DNA of 64,000 nucleotides from Piliocolobus tephrosceles. Lineage: Eukaryota > Chordata > Mammalia > Primates > Cercopithecidae. The position numbers and the translations under genes were made by a program. The DNA lies in NCBI RefSeq assembly GCF_002776525.5, contig NC_045449.1, positions 1,483,902 to 1,547,901 of the forward strand. Reading direction: 5' to 3'. Positions 30,600-41,959 of the stretch are shown in pieces. Numbering within the stretch: position 1 is the first letter of the stretch; each line of letters starts with the position of its first letter. The notes under the pieces were generated by a model. The model was not told the DNA's origin and searched no databases. It worked only from the letters and a program-made list of their open reading frames with translations.

Positions 30600-32600
30600 A
30601 GACTGACAAAATTCTACATTGTTTCTCTAGCTCACTATCTATATTTTCGCCTCTTGGATTTTTATCTAATTACATTTAAATGTTCTGCTCTTATTTTCTG
30701 CTTGTGTTTAGCTCCTTCCGACTGTGTTTTCCTCAGTCTCGATTCGTTATTTTCATCCTTTGTGCCTGTTTTTACGACTCTATGATGGAGACTTTTCACA
30801 ATCCCTCTCATTTTATTTTCACACCTGTATTTCTTTTTCTTCTCTCTTCATCTCTGGGTTCCTGCCTCTTCTTTGTTCTTCCTTTGGATATTCAATTTTT
30901 TTTTTGTTTTTGACACGGAGTCTCATTCTGTCACCCCTGCTAGAATGCAATGGCACGATCTCGGCTCACTACAACCTCAGTCTCCCAGGTTCAAACGATT
31001 CTCCTGCCTCAGCCTCCTGAGTAGCTGGGATTACAGGCACCCGCCACCATGCCCAGCTAATTTTTGTGCTTTTAGTAGAGACGAGGTTTCACCATGTTGG
31101 CCAGGCTGGTCTTGAACCCCTGACCTCAGGTGATCCAATCGCGTCAGCCTCCCAAAGTGCTGGGATGACAGGTGTGAGCCACCACGCCCCGCCTGGATAT
31201 TTAAATCGTTCTGCGCTCTCCTCCATTTTTTTCTCTCTGTGATCCTCTTTGTCAGTTCCTTTGCCCGACTCGTCCTTACCTTCCTACCAGTCTCTGCGGA
31301 CCGGTTACTGTCAGCCTCTGGCCTCAGGTTTGCATTGCAGCTGTCTTTTGTCTTTCTGCCTGCCTCCAAGTCCCCGTATCTCCTGGTCTCTTCATCAGTG
31401 AATCTTCCCACCGACTGCCTCTTCCGCCTTCTGCTCTTCCGCTTCTCACCTCCCCGAACTCATCCCCCTCTTCTCTGTCCCCACCTCTCCTCTTGCTCTT
31501 CTGATCCCTCTGCCAGTATTTCCTCCATCGCTCCCAAGCCTGGGTGTTCCTCCTTGTCACTCACTCTATTTCTTTTCTTTTCTTTTGAGATGGAGTCTCG
31601 CTCTGTCACCAGGCTGGAGTGCGGTGGTGCGATCTCGGCTCACTGCAAGCTCCACCTCCCGGGTTCACGCCATTCTCCTGCCTCAGCCTTCCGAGTAGCT
31701 GGGACCACAGGCGCCCGCCACCATGCCTGGCTAATTTTTTATATTTTTGTAAAGACTGGGTCTCACCGTGTTAGCCAGGATGGTCTCGATCTCCTGACCT
31801 TGTGATCCGCCCGCCTCGGCCTCCCAAAGTGTTGGGATTACAGGCGTGAGCCACCGCGCCTGGCCCTTTTTTTTGAGACAGAGTCTGGCTCTGTCGCCCA
31901 GGCTGGAGTGCAGTGGCCTTAGCTCACTGTGAGCTCTGCTTCCTGGGTTCATGCCTTTCTTCTGCCTCAGCCTCCTGAGTAGCTGGGACTACAGGCACCT
32001 GCCAGCACGCCCAGCTAATTTTTTGCATTTTCAGTGGAGATGGGGTTTCACTGTGTTAGTCAGGATGGTTTGGATCTCCTGACCTCGTGATCCACTGGCC
32101 TCGGCCTCCCGATCCCTGTGTTGGGATTACAGGCGTGAGCCACCGCGCTGGGCTGACTCACTCTAGTTCACTGTCTAGACTCTCTGTGCCTTTCAGCCTT
32201 GGGGTCTCTTCTTGTTGGCCTTTATTTCTATTTTTCTGGTCCTTTTTGTTTATAACCATTTTATCAGTTCTGTGACTTTGGTGTCTCTCAGGATCTATGA
32301 CAGCCTTTCTCCATATTTCTGCTAAGGCCTGTCTCTTTCGCCCTCCATCCCTCTTTGCCTTTGTCACCTCTATGTGAATAATCCTTCTTTCTATCTGTCG
32401 CTCAATCTATGTATGTCTGTCTCTGTCATTCTTTGTGTCTTTCTGTACTTCCGCTTCTTAGCAAGGTTTTTTTTGAAGACAATCTTCCTGTCTCTTGCTT
32501 TTGCTCATGTACCTTTTCTGTGGATGGCTAAGGGTTGCCTCTCTCAGTCCATTGTTTAGTAGAACAGCAGCCTTAATCTGCTCGGCACTTCCCATCACCT
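30600..32600 (+). repeat. Pyrimidine-rich block with three embedded Alus (-)
   Basis: Non-Alu parts (30600-30890, 31195-31575, 32156-32600) are markedly C+T-rich on plus. Alus at about 30894-31194, 31580-31864 and 31867-32155. ACTCACTCTA flanks the last two. Confidence 0.7.
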
Positions 32601-32705
32601 GGATGTTCTGGGAAGGAAGGGGTCTTGTTCAACAGAAAAAAAAAACAGCAGAAGCAGCAGGGAGGAAGAGCTTATGAATGAATCTCAGAAAAGGTCCAGC
32701 TCTTC

Positions 32706-32997
32706 CTTTTTTTTTTTTTTTCTTTTGAGATGGAGTCTCACTCTGTTGCCCAGGCTGGAGTTTAGTGGCATGATCTCGGCTCACTGTAACCTCTGCCTCC
32801 TGGGTTCAAGCGGTTCTCCTGCCTCAGCCTCCTGAGTAGCTGGGATTACAGGCACCTGGCTAATTTTTGTATTTTTAGTAGAGACAGGGTTTCACCATGT
32901 TGACCAGGCTGGTCCTGAACTCCTGACCTCAGGTGATCCTCCCACCTTGGCCTCCCAAAGTGCTGGGATTACAGGCGTGAGCCACCGTGCCCAGCCA
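32706..32997 (-). mobile_element. Alu (-)
   Basis: Near full-length, small deletion at the middle. Confidence 0.88.
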
Positions 32998-33222
32998 GAA
33001 GGCCAGCTATTCCTTTATCCTCCTGCAGCCTTCTCTCACACGCTCTGCCTCTGCCCTCATTCTTCCACAAAAGCCTGGGCCTGGGAAAACTCTCTACCGG
33101 GCACCCAAGTGGGTGCTGGAGTTCCTTCTGTGATTCTGGACTTCAGTGCCATCCTAAGAAGACAGACCTAGCCCTGTGTTCATTCCTCTAAGAATCTGAA
33201 TTGTCTTTGAAAAGTCAAAAGA

Positions 33223-33509
33223 GGCCAGGTACGGTGGCTCACGTCTGTAATCCCAGCACTTTGGAAGGCTGAGGTGGGTGGATCACTTGAGTGCAAAAGT
33301 TTGAGACCAGCCTGGGCAACATGGCAAAACCTGATCTCTACAAGAAAATACCAAAATTAGCCTGGTGCAGTGGCGTGCACCTGTAGTCCCAGCTACTTGG
33401 GAGGCTAAGCTGGGAGGCAGGAGTATTGCTTGAGCCTGGGAGACAGAGATTCCAGTGAGCCAAGATCAAGCCACTACACGCCATCCTGGGCGACAGAACA
33501 AAAACTAGT

Positions 33510-33556
<47 letters not shown>
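33223..33556 (+). mobile_element. Alu (+) with a very long A tail
   Basis: Perfect 14-bp duplication GAAAAGTCAAAAGA (33209-33222, 33557-33570). The tail is about 44 uninterrupted A. Confidence 0.93.
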
Positions 33557-33640
33557 GAAAAGTCAAAAGATACCAAAAAAAAAAAAAAAAATTAAAAGGA
33601 TGCAGTAGGACCAGGGTTAAGTAGAAAAACAGGAGTGTGT

Positions 33641-33950
33641 GCCGGGCGTAGTGGCTCACATCTATAATCCCAGCACTCTGGGATGCCGAGGCGGGTGGAT
33701 CACTTGAGGTCAGGAGTTCAAGACCAGCCTGGGCAACATGGTGAAACCTCTCCACCAAAAAATACAAAAATTAGCTGGGCTTGGTGGTACATGCCTGTAG
33801 TCCCAGCTACTTGGGAGGCTAAGGCAGGAGAATCACTTGAACCCAGGAGGCTGAGGTTGCAGTGAGCTGGAATCGTGCCACTACACTCCAGCCTGGGTGA
33901 CAGAGTGAGATTCTATCTCATAAAAAAAAAAAGAAAGAAAGAAAAACAGG
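33641..33950 (+). mobile_element. Alu (+)
   Basis: Full-length; GAAAAACAGGAGTGTG flanks. Confidence 0.9.
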
Positions 33951-33956
33951 AGTGTG

Positions 33957-34517
33957 GCTTTGAGAACCAGAAATATCAGCAACAATTGCTGTGGCCCAGG
34001 CTCTGTCTCTTGGAGACTATCACGTCCATCTCTGCCGGTACAGATAGCAACTCCTCTACCTTCCTCCCCTGCCGGAATTTGGTTATAGGTGAGATCTCTT
34101 TTCTCTGTCCCTACTCGCCCCATACGAGATCTCTCCGATCCTAGTGGGACTTCACCTTCCCCGATATGTCCCTGGGTTACAGCAAAGAGCTTCTGTCTCC
34201 ACTGGCAGTTTCTTCCAGCTGCATGCCTCCTGCCACCCTTTACTGATAGATCTGGCTGTACTTCCTGAGTTTATTTGCGGGAAAGGGCACTCATCTGATG
34301 ACGGATTTCAGTGAACAGAAACCCAGGTTCCCACCCATCCAACATCAGCATTTCTTCTTAGATCCTAGCAAGGGGAAGGGATGTGAGTTAGCTGGAAGAG
34401 AAACTGAGATGCTGCTGAGCCAGTCTGGCCCTCACCCCGATGGGGGACTGTGCATGGAAGACCTTCATCTCCTTGTCCCGGCCCCACCACCCCCAGCGAG
34501 GGACCCATGGCTTCTCT
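33957..34517 (-). other. TLCD2: TLCD2 3' UTR / 3' flank, single-copy
   Basis: No repeat is recognised here. A minus-strand AATAAA lies at 34275-34270, about 245 bases after the stop, and could be a proximal poly(A) signal. I recall human TLCD2 having a 3' UTR of several kb, in which case transcription would continue into the Alu-rich DNA below; the sequence alone does not decide. Confidence 0.45.
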
Positions 34518-34970
34518 CTAGTCTTTCAGGCTGAGAGTGGAATTGTACCTGGTGACAGGTCCATTGTCACGACGTGTCCTGGTCCCCCTGGTTTTCTCGT
34601 GCCCAGGGCTGGGTGGATGGGGTCGAGACTGCAGGACATCATTGACCAGAATGCGGATCCCCAATATGATGCTCATGACGCCCACAGTCACCAGCCCAAT
34701 TCCACCCAGGGTGACCAGAGCAAGAGGAACCTGGTGGCGCTGCCGGAATAGCCACAGACTCATCCACCCTAGCGGGACCAGGCGGAAGAGGGCCAGGGTG
34801 GCCAAGGAGGCCCAGCTGGTCACACTGAAGGCCAGGGATGGGGCCTGGCGAGACAGCAACAGCAGCTTCCGCAGGTGCAAGCAGGCAGAGTTCAACTCCA
34901 GAAGCAGAGACACCATGGAGAAGCCCACATAGCGGCCAGACAGAACAGCGGTGCTGAGGCAGCTCACCAC
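34518..34970 (-). CDS. TLCD2: TLCD2 exon 4 (terminal coding part), residues 115-264 and stop
   Basis: Encodes VVSCLSTAVLSGRYVGFSMV through the basic tail; TAG at 34520-34518. Intron 3 (34971-36213) holds two Alus of opposite orientation and a short GGTGGGT-rich repeat near 35.67-35.72 kb. Confidence 0.95.
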   Translation of the reverse strand: MVSCLSTAVLSGRYVGFSMVSLLLELNSACLHLRKLLLLSRQAPSLAFSVTSWASLATLALFRLVPLGWMSLWLFRQRHQVPLALVTLGGIGLVTVGVMSIILGIRILVNDVLQSRPHPPSPGHEKTRGTRTRRDNGPVTRYNSTLSLKD

Positions 34971-36962
34971 CTGGGAGCCAGGGTCACAGGTCAGAGGACC
35001 GCCCATGACCTGCCAGCCATCATGTCCCAATAACCCAGGCCTTAAGAGAGACTTCCACGCATTCTGTGGGACTCCCCAAACACCTGACCTTTATGCTTTT
35101 ACCTTTATCCTGGGGCCCTGAGGAGCCTTGAATCACCCCTTCCATAGATGAAGCCAGGATTGGCCCAGGGAGGGGCTGTCTCATCCCCTAACACCCCTTT
35201 AACTTCCCATTCCTGGGCTCTTTCTTTCTTTCCTTCTTTCCCTCTTTCCCTCTTTTTTTCCTTCTTTCGACAGAGTCTCATGCTGTCACCAGGCTGGAGT
35301 GCAGTGGCGTGATCTTGGCTCACTGCAACCTCCGCTTCCCTGGTTCAAGAGATTCTCCTGCCTCAGCTTCCCGAGTAGCTGGGACTACAGGCGTGCGCCA
35401 CCGCACCCAGCTAAGTTTTGTATTTTTAGTAGAGACAAGGTTTCACTGTATTAGTCAGGATGGTCTCGATCTCCTGACCTCGTGATCCACCTGCCTCGGC
35501 CTCCCAAAGTTCTGGGATTACAGGCGTGAGCCACCACACCTGGCCTAGGGCTTTCATACCGCATACCCACACCCTATTCTAGGGCACCCCCTTCTCAGAA
35601 AAGCTCCATATTCCACATTTCCGTGATCAACTGCACACCTGTGGGGGGACCCGAACTCCTTAGGCTCACATGGTGGGTGCCCTGGCATGGTGGGTACCCT
35701 TGGATGGTGGGTGTCTGGACTCCCCAGCTCTGGCCAGCAGCCACCTCCTCCCCCTAACTCAGCCTAAGACTGGGGAGCCAAGCACCAGCTGGGGGCAGAG
35801 ACTCTGTGGGAAATGATAGGACAGAAAAATGAAGAGAGGGCGGGGCACGGTGACTCACCCCTGTAACCCCATCACTTTGGGAGGCCAAAGTGGGCGGATC
35901 ACCTGAGGTCAGAATTTCAAGACCAGCCTGGCCAACATAGAGAAACCCCATCTTTACTAAAAATATAAAAATTACTTGGGTGTGGTGGTGGGTGCCTGTA
36001 ATCCCAGCTACGTGGGAGGCTGAGGGAGGAGAATTGCTTGAACCCAGGAGGCGAAGGTTGCAGTGAGCCGAGGCCGAACCACTGGACTCCAAATTGGGTG
36101 ACAGAGTGAGACTCCGTCTCAAAAAAAAGAAGAACGAGGAGAGACTGGGAGGCTCAGGCTGGACAGGGTTCCCCTCCTCCCCTCCTGTCTAGCTTCTCCC
36201 CTCAGAGTCTCACCACCAAATGATGACAGAGAAGATCCCAGGTCTTGCCCAAGGTCTGGTTCCACAGCAGGTCAGCTCCGTCTGCCAGGAAGTAACCTGT
36301 GGGCATGGGGGTAGGGGTTAGGCTGCTCCAGAGCCTGGGCAGCTTAGAGAGGATTTCCAGCTCCCCCCTCCCCGCCCCGCCCCTCTCCCAGTTCTTAGGT
36401 TTCCCTTGATAAAAGCTTCAGGAACGTTTAACCCCCATGGGGGAGGGGAATAGACCTCGAAGGACAGCAGAAGCTGCCCCCCCGCACCCCCGTCGCCCCA
36501 CCGGCCCAGCCTTCCCTGCAGACTTACCCACAGACACAGCCACCAGCACCAGGGCCCAGCGCGGGTGGCCATGGATGGGGTCGGCGGCCATCTGAGGGTA
36601 CAGTGACAGGCTGGGGGTATGGAGGGGGAAGGAAGGGGCATGGTTAGCCTCTCCAGGCCCTGACCCCGCTCTCTCTGTGCGCGCCCCCACCCCAGTCTCA
36701 GCTCTGGAGACGCCCGCTGGGTCTCCCGGCCTCAGCCTCCCACCCCTCGCCCTCGCCCGGTGTGCCTCGAACTCCCAAGCCCGCACCCGAGCAGCGCCCC
36801 GGCCCCCGAGAGCAGGCTGTGCGCCAGGGAGACGCAGAGGTTCCGCCACTGCCAGCGGTCCCGAGCGGCCAATTCCGGCGTGGGCAGCCGCCGCAGACCC
36901 CAGTGCAGCCCTCGGAACGCGAGGAAGGAGGCGCCGGCCACCAGGAGCCCCGGGGGCGCCAT
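34518..36962 (-). CDS. TLCD2: TLCD2 (TLC domain-containing protein 2), complete coding region
   Basis: Multi-pass membrane protein of the TRAM-LAG1-CLN8 family. TLCD1 and TLCD2 are reported to influence membrane fluidity by limiting polyunsaturated acyl chains in phospholipids; an enzymatic role is not settled. Four minus-strand exons (36787-36962, 36528-36610, 36214-36296, 34518-34970) sum to 795 nt, i.e. 264 residues plus TAG, the human length. It begins MAPPGLLVAGASFLAF and ends STLSLKD. Several hydrophobic segments are visible (about 1-20, 44-60, 72-90, 112-150, 160-235). A CHH motif sits at residues 110-112, at the position of the family's conserved His pair. The C-terminal 30 residues are basic and Ser/Thr-rich, probably a cytosolic tail. 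Neighbours are PRPF8 downstream and MIR22HG upstream, all on the same strand. Confidence 0.95.
35220..35548 (-). mobile_element. Alu (-) with a (CTTT)n head, TLCD2 intron 3
   Basis: The simple repeat 35220-35268 is the decayed poly(A) of the minus-strand copy. Confidence 0.9.
35839..36128 (+). mobile_element. Alu (+), TLCD2 intron 3
   Basis: Diverged full-length copy, opposite in orientation to the previous one in the same intron. Confidence 0.88.
36214..36296 (-). CDS. TLCD2: TLCD2 exon 3, residues 87-114
   Basis: Encodes YFLADGADLLWNQTLGKTWD then LLCHHLV. Donor GTGAGA. It contains the paired histidines. Confidence 0.94.
36528..36610 (-). CDS. TLCD2: TLCD2 exon 2, residues 59-87
   Basis: Encodes LSLYPQMAADPIHGHPRWAL through VAVSV. 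Acceptor CCCCCAG, donor GTAAGT. Confidence 0.94.
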
Positions 36963-37400
36963 GGCCCGGCGGCGGTTGGGGGGACGGGGGGTCCAGGTCT
37001 GTCCGCTCGGTGCCCGCGCTCTCGGCCGGGACTGGAACCCACTTCCCACTTCCCTGCAGGGCTGGGCCCCCGGCTCCCCTCCCCGCCCCGCCTTGGAGAT
37101 CGGCAGGAACTTTTCCCCGCTGGTCCACGCCCCGTCCCTCGGCTGCGCGGTGATTGGAGCAGCCCGCGGGGCCACCACCCCCGGAGCCTTGGCCACCGAA
37201 CGCGTCCCACCCCAGCCAGGGGAGCGGTTCGGAGGCTCCAGACCCTGGAGCTCCGGGGTCCTCCCCAGCTCCAGGCGTCCTGAAGCGCTGGAGTTGCAGA
37301 CCTGGGTCTCCAGTCTAACCTCACCTGACACTCCCGGGCCCCGCCCACGAACCTTGACCTCCTCCTCCAGGCTCCCGGCGCCTTTCACCTACTGAGCGTC
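36640..37400 (-). promoter_or_regulatory. TLCD2: TLCD2 CpG-island promoter
   Basis: GC-rich, CpG-rich DNA around and upstream of the start codon, with ATTGG on plus (CCAAT on the gene strand) near 37152. No TATA box seen. Confidence 0.65.
36787..36962 (-). CDS. TLCD2: TLCD2 exon 1, residues 1-59
   Basis: The ATG is in a strong context (GCCATGG). Ends ...SGAGALLG with donor GTGCGG. The whole exon lies in the CpG island. Confidence 0.94.
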
Positions 37401-38200
37401 ACCACCACCCACTGCCACACCCTGGAAGGCAGAGGCCAGCGCAGCCCACACGTGCCTGCCCAAGTCTGGCCGCCGCCCCCACTTCCCTCCCAGCGTCCAT
37501 GGTGGGGAGGGGGCGCCCCACTTTCTTGGAGCCACCCCTTCTGCCTCCTGAGGTTTCCAGGCCTTTAACATATCCCAGAAAACCTGTAATTCCAGCAGTT
37601 CTGCTCCCCGCCTCCACAACCCCCAGGAGCCCCCATGTTGGAGAAGCGACGCACTGGGCCCCGCCCTGACCCCCAGCATTGTTTTTGGTCCTACAGAGGA
37701 GCCTCGTTAGGAAGACGAGGCGAAAGGGAATCACTGGCCGCGGGTCTTGAAAACCGCCCCCCTTCCCCAAGGGCCTGGTACCTGTTGGGTGGGTAGAGTA
37801 TCTAACAATCCAAGGGCAAGGAAAGGTAACACAGGGTCCCTTCAAGGCTGGGACAGAGTCAGAATAGAGAAACAGACTTGTCCTGCTCTCAGTAGCAGGG
37901 CTGTTAGGATTCTAGAACCCTCCAGCCTTAAAAGGAAAAGCCTCCCCCAGCCCCTCACCACTGAAGAGCCCCAGGTTTGCACGGCTTTCCTTCCACCTTA
38001 CTCCACTCCACACCTCTTCAGCTGGCAGCCAGCCAGCAATTCAGAGCTGTTTGCTGCAGGCTGAGAGGAAGGATTCCAGCTACTTCAAAGAATGAAGTTC
38101 ATAAACGAAGAGGCGTCCCAACCAAACCTTCTCACCAAAAACCTGAGGTCTTCCCTTCATTCTTCTACCCCCACTTCTCCAAAGGTTTAAATAATAACAC
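37401..38200. other. Single-copy DNA between TLCD2 promoter and MIR22HG end
   Basis: No repeat, ORF or RNA gene recognised. Confidence 0.5.
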
Positions 38201-38214
38201 CAATCTCTTAAATT

Positions 38215-39010
38215 ATATTTATTATAGGAAAGTAATACACAATTAATGTAGAAAATTTGGAAATTACAGAAAAACTAAAGATGAAAATTTCAGTGACTTT
38301 GTTCCACCATCCAAAGATAACCACTAAACATTTTTTAGCATGCCTTCCGTCTTTTTTATCTGCTCTGCGTATACAAGTATACACCCATACTTTAAAAGAC
38401 AAAATTGAGATCACATAACATGCACTATTTTTACAACCTTTTAATATTCAAGGAGTATTTTTCTTTCAGTCAGATGTTCTTTTACATGACTTTTAATGTC
38501 TGTGCAGTACCCCACCATCTGGATGGAGATACAATCATTTCCTTAAGCAAAATCCCCTACTGCAAACTTTCATTACAGCAGAAAAGGAATGAATTCCCAA
38601 CCAAACCATTGCTTCCCATTTTTCTCCATTGCAAAGCTGGGATGAACATCTTATCACTAACTAAATCCTTAATTATTTTCTTAGGATAAATTCCCAAAGA
38701 TAGAATTCATAGGTCAAAGGATGTGGAGCTTTTAGGCTACGTGACACATATTACCCAACTGCCATCCAGGAAGCCTGCACCTATGTAGACGATGTATACT
38801 CCCACGCGCAATGTATGGCAATGTCATTTCAGTAGTCTCTTTGCCAATATTGGGTCTTATTTTTTTCTGTTATGGTTTGCTAAGGGAAAAATGCTTTCGG
38901 CTCTATTTGCCTTTCTTTAATTACTAATGAAGCATACATTTTTTTCATGGTTTTATCCATTCCGCTTTCTTTTATGAATTTCCTGTGTATGTCCTTTCGC
39001 AGATGGCTTT
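38215..39010. repeat. MIR22HG: Probable old L1-type fragment in the MIR22HG 3' region
   Basis: Phrases such as 'GTAGAAAATTTGGAAATTAC', 'GATAACCACTAAACATTTT', 'TAAATTCCCAAAGATAGAAT' and 'AGGTCAAAGGATGTG' follow a common old LINE-1 region in order. Diverged. Confidence 0.55.
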
Positions 39011-40554
39011 TGGTCCTTGAGGCTGCTTATATAAACATTACAGGCTGGGTGGAGATGGAAGTAGGGCGGTGAAGCCACAGGGCACTGCACTATGGTGCCA
39101 CATCTTGGAGGCAGAAAGCCTAGAGAGAAATGGTGATCAGAGGAGAGGGCTGGAGGCTTGCCGTCGATGGAGGCTGGCTGTCCTCCCTCCTTTCGGGGTG
39201 CTCCTGGCCTTTACGGGCTCCTCTGTTGGACGCCCAGGTAGGACCCTGTGCTCTCCAGGGCTGGTCCTTCACTGGTCTCCGCATTCCCAGGCTCCCTTTC
39301 CTCACCTCTGCTCCATGATGGGTGAAGATGGCAGAGGCACATGTGAGGGCTGGAGGGAGACGCTGTGGCCAGTGAAGCAAGAAGAAGAAAGGACGGAGGC
39401 AGTGTCCAGGAACAGAGTGACCTTTGTTGCAGCCTATGCGTCTATCCCCTCCTCTCTACCAGTGTCCCACTCAGCTCGGCTGCAGAAAGGCAAGGTTCCA
39501 CAGTCTCCTCTTCTCCACATCCTTGAGTTTTTCACAAGCGGAGGATAAGATACAGCTCCCTGCACATCTCCTCCCACCAAATCGAACAGACACCTTCCTG
39601 TAGCCGCTGGGTGAGAATGGATCAGGGCTGGAGGGGGCAGGTTTACACTGCCTGACATCCAGAAGGAGGTCACATCCCACAACTCACCTCCCCTGCTTGC
39701 TGCAGGGGAGAATTTCCTGTCTGCACAGGCCTGAGCTGGGGATCACATACCACCTTGGAAAGCAAAGTGAGGCAAGAAACAGGGCAGCGGCAGTTGGAAT
39801 CCCACCAAGGGGCTGCTGTCCTGCTTTGGATGTCAGGGGAAGCCTTGGGCCACCCTTGCATGGGGGCACATCGTGGAGAGGCGAGCTCTTACTAGCTCCT
39901 TGCATTGGTCTAACTCTAACCCCCTCCTCCAGCTTCCCATTACCCCGCCCAGCTCCTGGGTGATGGTGTCAGGGATGGGGGAGGGACAACAGCTTATGTG
40001 AAAAGGTGTTGTGTTCCCACCCACAGCGGCGGGAGAGCCCAGGTTCTGAGTTGACTAAGTGGGCTTCTGACTCCCTCATGTACACTCATCTGTCTGGCTG
40101 CCTGTCCCACAGGTGGAGAAACTGAGACAGGAGGTCTAAGGGTCTCAGACACAGGTAAGTGGCCAGCAATCGAGAGGCTGGGCCAGCCTAAGGAAATGCA
40201 GGGAAAAATAAGAGCAGAAGGATGACTCCTCACACCCGGGTTTTAGTGTCACTTTTCCTTGAAGAGTGACCTTACTTTCGGACCTCATCGGGAAAGGCCA
40301 GTGGGGAAGAATGAGAGATACGGAAGGAGGGTCAAGAAGGAAGTCGGGGAGACTGACTGTTCTCTCCACTTCTTCCCACTGTCACACAAAGACCAACTAA
40401 CCTTGGGTTGTTTGAGCCTTCTACTCCTCAATTCAGCCAGTGTCTCTAATCTAAAACCGCTCCTTGCTGGGCCAATCTGGGCAAAGGCTCTCCAGCTTTC
40501 CCAAAACGTATCATCAACCCTGCTGTTCGGACCTTCCCAGCCCGTTTCTGTCAC
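39011..40554. other. MIR22HG: MIR22HG body between mir-22 exon and 3' end
   Basis: Alu-free single-copy DNA. No exon besides those listed can be placed with confidence. Confidence 0.45.
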
Positions 40555-40713
40555 CTTCCAGATGACGGGGAAAGCAGCTCCTCCTCCTCCTCGAAGCCAG
40601 GGGCAGAGGGCAACAGTTCTTCAACTGGCAGCTTTAGCTGGGTCAGGACATAAAGCTTGCCACTGAAGAACTACTGCGGCTCAGCCAGGTGAGGGTGTGA
40701 GAGGAACAGGCTC
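40555..40713 (-). ncRNA. MIR22HG: MIR22HG probable exon carrying mir-22
   Basis: 159 nt bounded by a strong acceptor and a plausible donor; it holds the entire hairpin, so miR-22 would be exonic. This agrees with my memory of the human gene. Confidence 0.65.
40602..40686 (-). ncRNA. MIR22: mir-22 precursor hairpin
   Basis: The 85-nt minus-strand sequence reproduces the known mammalian mir-22 precursor. The 3p arm (AAGCTGCCAGTTGAAGAACT...) is at 40613-40634 and the 5p arm (AGTTCTTCAGTGGCAAGCTT...) at 40651-40672. The arms pair around the loop at 40635-40650. miR-22 represses many targets in differentiation, stress, cardiac and metabolic settings. The neighbouring PRPF8 and WDR81 coding sequences do not overlap it. 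Confidence 0.98.
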
Positions 40714-41217
40714 CTAGGGGAAAGGGAGGGAAAATGGGAAAGATCTGAGCAGGGCATGTTGCTGCAATGCTGACCCACTCACTGGCCATCAGGGTCCTGC
40801 CCCAGTAGACCTTTGAGATTCTAATGAAGGGTTGTAGCTCTGACTTGGGCCTGCAGAAGCTGTTAGCTTCAGTGAGCAGCAAGAGGCAGCTGTAAACAGC
40901 CTTCTCTTACTCTTCTTTCCAGAACTGGAGTCTAGAGAAACCCAGTCCTGCTCTCACCCACCCCTGCCCTAGCAGCCCCCGGGGGCCCAGCCTCCTCAGC
41001 ATTCAGACAGGGCAGAGCCCGAGACCTTGGACACACCCCACCAGCACGCAGGTACTAGAAGTGTGGTACCTCAGGTCCAGAAATATGAGTTCAGGCATCA
41101 GCCCAAATGACTTGTTCCCAGGGAGTTCAGCTGGAAGGAGAGTTCTGGGGGCCTGGATTGGGGAAGAGTGAGGAAGGGAGGAGGCCTAGCGTTGGAAAGA
41201 AGGTCAGCAGAGGCCCC

Positions 41218-41348
41218 GGGGCTGTGAGGAGCAGACAGGGGACCACAGGCTGGAGAGGAGGGAGGTATGGGCAGGGTGGCTGGGGCTGTGAGGGGCGGGC
41301 AGGGGACCACAGGCTGGAGGGAGGGAGGTATGAGCAGGGTGGCTGGGC
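41218..41348 (+). repeat. 64-bp tandem duplication, two copies
   Basis: GCTGTGAGG at 41221 and 41285; both copies contain GGGGACCACAGGCTGGAG. Lies in MIR22HG intron 1. Confidence 0.85.
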
Positions 41349-41959
41349 AGCTTCCCCAGGACTCTCAGATGCCAGGCATTCCGCTTGCGCATTCCGGGTA
41401 CATCTGGTATGAATTCCAGGCTGTCTGCCGGCCCCTCCATGTCTGAACTTTGTTCCAAGTTCTAAGCCCCGCCCCCACAGTTTCAACGCATGAATCAGCA
41501 GGAAAAGCCGGGCCCTGCAGCATGGCCCAGGGAGGGGGCTGGGGGCGTGGCAGGCTCGGGGGATGTGAGCTGGGGAGGGCGGGTCTGCGCTGACACTCAG
41601 TCCAAGGGCATGGCCCACGCCAGGCTGAGGGGCCAAGGCGGGCTTGCCTTGGAATTTCTATACACAGAGGGTAAGAAAGATTGGGGGATACGGGGAGCGG
41701 TTCAAATTCCGAAACCCTCTTGGGAGGCATGAACTTTGTGTATCTTCCTTCCCCTGGGTGACCAGTCCAACTCCGTCCGACCTTCCTCTGTCTGAGATAG
41801 CTCTGTTCAACTCAGAGGACTCAGCAGCTGCTGAGAGTCTATGCCAAGCAGGTGCCCTTGGCTGCAGGGCGGGGTGGGCCCAGGGCACTGACCCTCTGAC
41901 CAGCTGCTCCATCAACCCTCTGGCACTCTGACAGCTCCTAGCCCAGTCTGACAGCCAGG

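Noticed and set aside
31239..31805. 188-codon frame in the pyrimidine-rich block
   Set aside because: Low-complexity Leu/Ser/Pro text that ends in an Alu.
33511..33600. Poly(A) run read as a processed pseudogene tail
   Set aside because: It is the tail of a plus-strand Alu with its own 14-bp target duplication.
36677..37395. Long open frames on both strands around the TLCD2 promoter
   Set aside because: CpG-rich DNA has few stop codons; only the TLCD2 exon 1 frame matches a known protein.
40146..40160. Perfect plus-strand donor CAG/GTAAGT
   Set aside because: No supporting exon or frame; probably chance within MIR22HG.
41127..41636. 169-codon minus-strand frame in MIR22HG intron 1
   Set aside because: Proline/serine-rich text built on the 64-bp duplication; no recognisable domain.
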